Positions 4,512-7,243 of a DNA stretch of 7,243 nucleotides are shown piece by piece. The notes beneath the pieces were generated by a model. That model was not told where the DNA came from. It saw nothing but the letters and a program-made list of their open reading frames with translations, and ran no database searches. Location: positions 1-7,243 of the forward strand of contig JAHEEH010000084.1 of the NCBI GenBank assembly GCA_024640835.1, read 5' to 3'. A program made the translations under genes and the position numbers. The stretch comes from Bacteroidota bacterium. GTDB taxonomy: Bacteria; Bacteroidota; Rhodothermia; Rhodothermales; UBA10348. Numbering within the stretch: the stretch's first letter is position 1; every line of letters starts with the position of its first letter.

Positions 4512-6930
4512 TTCCCGACCCGTGGAAGCGATCGACACCCAAAGCGCAGGCGGAGACGACGAGGTGGTCGCCGTACCGATCGGCGCTTCGACCGGAAACC
4601 CCGTGCTTCGCCGCCGTACCGATGCCGGCACGGCCGATCCCGCCGTGATCCGGGCCCTCAAGCAGTTCTTCCGCACGGGGACGATTCCGCCCGGCACGGG
4701 GATCGCAGCGGGACTCGCGGACCACGTGCCCGCCCTGCTGTACCCCTATCTGTCCCACCCGGCCCTTCGGACTCCGTGGCCCGTCGTGCTCGACGAGACC
4801 GACGGGACTCCGATTCTCCGTACGCTCACCGCGTGGTTCGACGACCTGGTGGCAGCGGTGGGAGATTCCGGCGACGAAGGCGAGCTGCGGCGGCGCTTTC
4901 TGGCCCGCGTGGAGGAGGCCATCCGGACGACCGATCTTCCGGACGACTCGAACCTCGAGGAAGCCTGGTGGGCTGCCGTCGACGCCGTTCGGCCGGGCAT
5001 CCGATCCGACCGTCGCGAGACCTTCGAGGAGTGCGTCCGGTCTGCCGCGAGTCACGTGTCGGGATCGGCGCGCCTCGTCGGCTGCTCCTCCGCAGCGCCC
5101 CTCGCGATCGCCCGGGCGCATGCCCAGGGTTTCGTGGCCGAAATGGCGCGGCCCGTCGTCGAGGAGATCGACCGGCTCCGTACCTCGCTTCAGAATCTCC
5201 TGGACGTCGAGCAGGAGGAATCGGCCGATGCCGTCGTGCCCGAGCGGCTCAGGGGCTCGGCGGGCGGTGCCTGGTCCGACGCATTCGACTTCGACGCGCT
5301 CTCGCACCTCCTGGACGAGGCGCCGCACGCGGCCGGCCTCCCACCGGAGCGAAGGGAACGCCTGCAGACCCGAACCGAGGGGCTTGTGGAGCATGCGGCC
5401 GCGCTGTTCGGCAAGGCTTCGTCGGTCCTCAGACCCTATTCCATCCGCGGGGCTCGGGAGGCCGTGGCCGAGAGAACGGAGCGTCTGCTGGCGCTCTACC
5501 GCCACCTGGAGGCGGCCCGTCTCGAGGTGGCCCACCGGTACCGGCCCGAGCTCCACGACACCTACCTGGACGCGCTCACTCCGGCCATGCTGTCGCCGGA
5601 GGATTTCAGGCGCTGTCCTCCCCTCTTCGTGCAGGCCGACGAAGCCGCACTCGACGCCGCCGGCGCGGGCCACATCCTGGAGCTCCTGTCCGGACCCGTT
5701 CCCGTCAAGGTGTTGCTGGTGCTTCGCGGCGCCGCGGACGATCCGGAGGAACCGTCGTCCGTGGCGGCCCTCACGTCCATCGCGATCGGCCAGGGGCGGG
5801 CCTGTGTGGTGCAGACGGCCCTCTCGGACGTCGATACGCTTTCGGACGGCATCGCGGAAGCCGTGAGGCATGACGGTCCGGCGCTCGTCGCCGTCCACGC
5901 CGGAGCGGAGGGAACGGACCTGCCGACCTATTTCGCCGCCGCCGTCGCGCGCGACGGGCGCGCAGCCCCTTCACTGGTGTTCCGTCCGGGTGTCGGTCGC
6001 CCGTGGGCAGACCGCCTGTCGGTCGACGGAAACGACGCTGCAGAAGCCGATTGGACCCGGGGCTCCGTGGCCGTCACGAACGAGGACGGAACCGTGGAGG
6101 AGGTTTCGTCTGCCTTCACGTGGCTCGATTACGCGGCGACCTGCGCGTCGCTCTCCGGGTTCTTCGTCCCCGTGGAGCCCGGCGTCAGGGACGAGGCGAT
6201 GATCCCGGCCGACGAGTTTCTCGCGCGAAGCGCCACGGAGCGGGCCGGCACGGTCCCCTTCGTCCTCTGCGCGAGCTCCGATGGCTGGCTCGTGCAAGCG
6301 GTGCCGGCCCGGCCCCTCGTATGCGCCGCCGAGCGGGCGCTCGACCGCTGGCGTCGACTCCAGGAACTCGCCGGCATCGGGAATTCGTTTGCAGAGCGCG
6401 CCGTTTCGGAGGTGAGGGCCCGCGCCGAGGCGGAACGGGACGAGGCCATCGCGTCGGCACGGGAAGCCCACGCCGCCGAGATGGACCGGTCGATCTCGTC
6501 CGTAGCCGAGGCCATCGTCTCGAACATCGCGGCATCGCTCCTCGACCTGCCGGCCGGAGCCCCGACTCCCGCCCGCCGTCCGGCGCCGGCGGCGACCGTG
6601 GACCAGGACCAGGCCGCGCCCGACGCGCCGGCAGCCGCGGAGCCCGAACCGGTGGAGGAGGAAGCCGGGGAAGCGCTGGCGCTCGACGAGGCCTACATCG
6701 AGACCATCCGCTGTACGTCCTGCAACGAGTGCACGAACCTCAACAAGCAGCTCTTCGCGTACAACGACGAGAAACAGGCCTTCATCAAGGATGCGTCCGC
6801 CGGCCCCTACCGTGATCTCGTAACGGCCGCCGAGAAGTGCCCGGTCCGGATCATCCACCCGGGCAAGCCGCTGAACGCCGACGAGCCGGGGCTGGACGAT
6901 CTCCTCGAGCGCGCCAAACCCTTCCTCTGA
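4492..6930 (+). CDS. large ferredoxin-tailed protein with a degenerate PFOR-like TPP domain
   Basis: I recognise the parts but no named family. Numbering is from a TTG at 4492 (812 aa), which overlaps korB by 20 bases. GTG at 4522 leaves a 10-base gap, and GTG at 4564 is the only start with an SD, so the true length is 788-812 aa. Residues 60-70 (FRTGTIPPGTG) recall the GTFPTGT linker of pyruvate:ferredoxin oxidoreductase (PFOR). Residues 100-370 are mostly charged helices. Residues 374-471 follow the order of the PFOR TPP domain (a VKVLLVL strand at 405-411, DGPALVAVHAG at 461-471), but QADE replaces the GDG motif and RGAAD the Mg-binding Asn region, so TPP catalysis looks lost. FRPGVGRPWADR (497-508) matches the segment after it. 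A likely coiled coil (633-683) and a Pro/Ala/Glu linker (687-727) lead to a single-cluster ferredoxin domain with C741, C744, C747 and C783 (CP). The role proposed here is an electron carrier or adaptor for KorAB. Confidence 0.75.
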   Translation: MPLTSPDSRPVEAIDTQSAGGDDEVVAVPIGASTGNPVLRRRTDAGTADPAVIRALKQFFRTGTIPPGTGIAAGLADHVPALLYPYLSHPALRTPWPVVLDETDGTPILRTLTAWFDDLVAAVGDSGDEGELRRRFLARVEEAIRTTDLPDDSNLEEAWWAAVDAVRPGIRSDRRETFEECVRSAASHVSGSARLVGCSSAAPLAIARAHAQGFVAEMARPVVEEIDRLRTSLQNLLDVEQEESADAVVPERLRGSAGGAWSDAFDFDALSHLLDEAPHAAGLPPERRERLQTRTEGLVEHAAALFGKASSVLRPYSIRGAREAVAERTERLLALYRHLEAARLEVAHRYRPELHDTYLDALTPAMLSPEDFRRCPPLFVQADEAALDAAGAGHILELLSGPVPVKVLLVLRGAADDPEEPSSVAALTSIAIGQGRACVVQTALSDVDTLSDGIAEAVRHDGPALVAVHAGAEGTDLPTYFAAAVARDGRAAPSLVFRPGVGRPWADRLSVDGNDAAEADWTRGSVAVTNEDGTVEEVSSAFTWLDYAATCASLSGFFVPVEPGVRDEAMIPADEFLARSATERAGTVPFVLCASSDGWLVQAVPARPLVCAAERALDRWRRLQELAGIGNSFAERAVSEVRARAEAERDEAIASAREAHAAEMDRSISSVAEAIVSNIAASLLDLPAGAPTPARRPAPAATVDQDQAAPDAPAAAEPEPVEEEAGEALALDEAYIETIRCTSCNECTNLNKQLFAYNDEKQAFIKDASAGPYRDLVTAAEKCPVRIIHPGKPLNADEPGLDDLLERAKPFL
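4552..4555 (+). promoter_or_regulatory. ribosome binding site candidate bearing on the start of the third kor-operon gene
   Basis: GGAG lies eight bases before an in-frame GTG at 4564. It is the only SD-like sequence near any of the three possible starts (TTG 4492, GTG 4522, GTG 4564). Using it would shorten the protein by 24 residues and leave a 52-base gap after korB. Against it, the other forward genes in this operon have no SD, so a missing SD does not exclude the earlier starts. Confidence 0.35.
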
Positions 6931-6933
6931 ACC

Positions 6934-7243
6934 ATGGCCGCGCTGACCGCCATCGGGTACCTGGCAGCGCTGTGCGTCGCTCTCGCGATCGTGCTGGCCA
7001 TCGCCCAGCGGACCCTCTACGTGGAGGAGGACCCGCGAATCGATCACGTGGCGGACCTGCTCCCCGGGGCCAACTGCGGCGCCTGCGGTCTGCCGGGATG
7101 CAGGGCGTTCGCGGAGCAGGTGGTTGTCGGCGAGATACAGCCCGGTCAGTGCACCGTGGCCGATGCCGACTCGCGGGGCAACATCGCGTCATACCTCGGT
7201 ATCGACGTGGGCTCGGTGGAGCACCGGGTCGCCCGCCTGCTCT
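6934..7243 (+). CDS. rnfB: RnfB-like membrane-anchored Fe-S electron transfer protein (N-terminal part, cut by window edge)
   Basis: The ATG at 6934 opens a frame that runs off the window (103 codons). Residues 4-29 form a hydrophobic membrane anchor. A 4Fe-4S domain of the RnfB/Fes type follows: LLPGANCGACGLPGC at 42-56, with C48, C51, C56 and C73 in the C-x2-C-x4-C-x16-C pattern. RnfB is the cytoplasmic-face subunit of Rnf complexes that takes electrons from reduced ferredoxin. The usual C-terminal ferredoxin clusters would lie beyond the window. The gene starts three bases after the preceding stop with no SD, continuing the tight operon. Its position directly after KorAB and a ferredoxin-tailed protein suggests it accepts electrons from the 2-oxoacid oxidoreductase. 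Whether rnfC, D, G, E and A follow cannot be seen. It could be a stand-alone RnfB-like protein, as occurs in some bacteria that lack the full complex. Confidence 0.87.
   Translation, partial: MAALTAIGYLAALCVALAIVLAIAQRTLYVEEDPRIDHVADLLPGANCGACGLPGCRAFAEQVVVGEIQPGQCTVADADSRGNIASYLGIDVGSVEHRVARLL

Noticed and set aside
1536..4697. A 1053-codon open frame on the minus strand antisense to korA and korB
   Set aside because: Its translation is rich in Arg, Gly, Val, His and Asp with no recognisable family, and it lies opposite two genes with clear family motifs. GC-rich codon bias removes stops from this antisense frame.
4776..5873. A 365-codon plus-strand open frame within the third kor-operon gene
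   Set aside because: Extremely Arg/Gly/Pro-rich frame-shifted reading of the real gene, which continues uninterrupted through it.
4288..5898. A 536-codon minus-strand open frame opposite korB and the ferredoxin-tailed gene
   Set aside because: Low-complexity Arg/Gly-rich translation without motifs, antisense to a frame that contains a ferredoxin domain.
5611..5904. The PFOR-like region of the third gene as an active TPP enzyme domain
   Set aside because: The GDG and Asn/Thr residues needed for Mg-TPP binding are not present. QADE and RGAADD stand in those positions.

Overview
This is a GC-rich bacterial chromosome segment with two divergent gene groups. All coding sequence is dense and intact, and I see no mobile element, tRNA, rRNA or CRISPR array. 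The phylum cannot be fixed from the window. High GC, a fused gamma-alpha 2-oxoacid:ferredoxin oxidoreductase, a Rnf-type B subunit and weak or missing Shine-Dalgarno (SD) sequences on the forward genes would fit a Gemmatimonadota, Rhodothermota or related FCB-group bacterium. That is an inference, not a demonstration.

The left arm (1-1300) reads leftward. A small putative lipoprotein of unknown family (830-1300) is followed 11 bases later by the N-terminal 272 codons of an OPT-family oligopeptide transporter (1-818, cut by the window edge). The transporter's SD-like sequence overlaps the lipoprotein stop codon, so the two are probably cotranscribed and may be translationally coupled.

The middle (1301-1640) is a 340-base divergent intergenic region. 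It holds a candidate extended -10 promoter for the leftward pair with a 10-base palindrome across its predicted start site. On the rightward side it holds a cluster of inverted and direct repeats that could be a structured leader or operator region.

The right arm (1641-7243) is a tight rightward operon for low-potential electron transfer. It contains korA (gamma-alpha subunit of a 2-oxoacid:ferredoxin oxidoreductase), korB (TPP and Fe-S beta subunit) and a large (about 800 aa) protein. The large protein ends in a single-cluster ferredoxin domain and carries what looks like a degenerate pyruvate:ferredoxin-oxidoreductase TPP domain. The start of an RnfB-like membrane-anchored Fe-S protein follows. 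The likely logic is that KorAB oxidises a 2-oxoacid with CoA, and electrons pass through the ferredoxin-tailed protein toward the RnfB-like membrane protein. The large third protein is the most novel item in the window.
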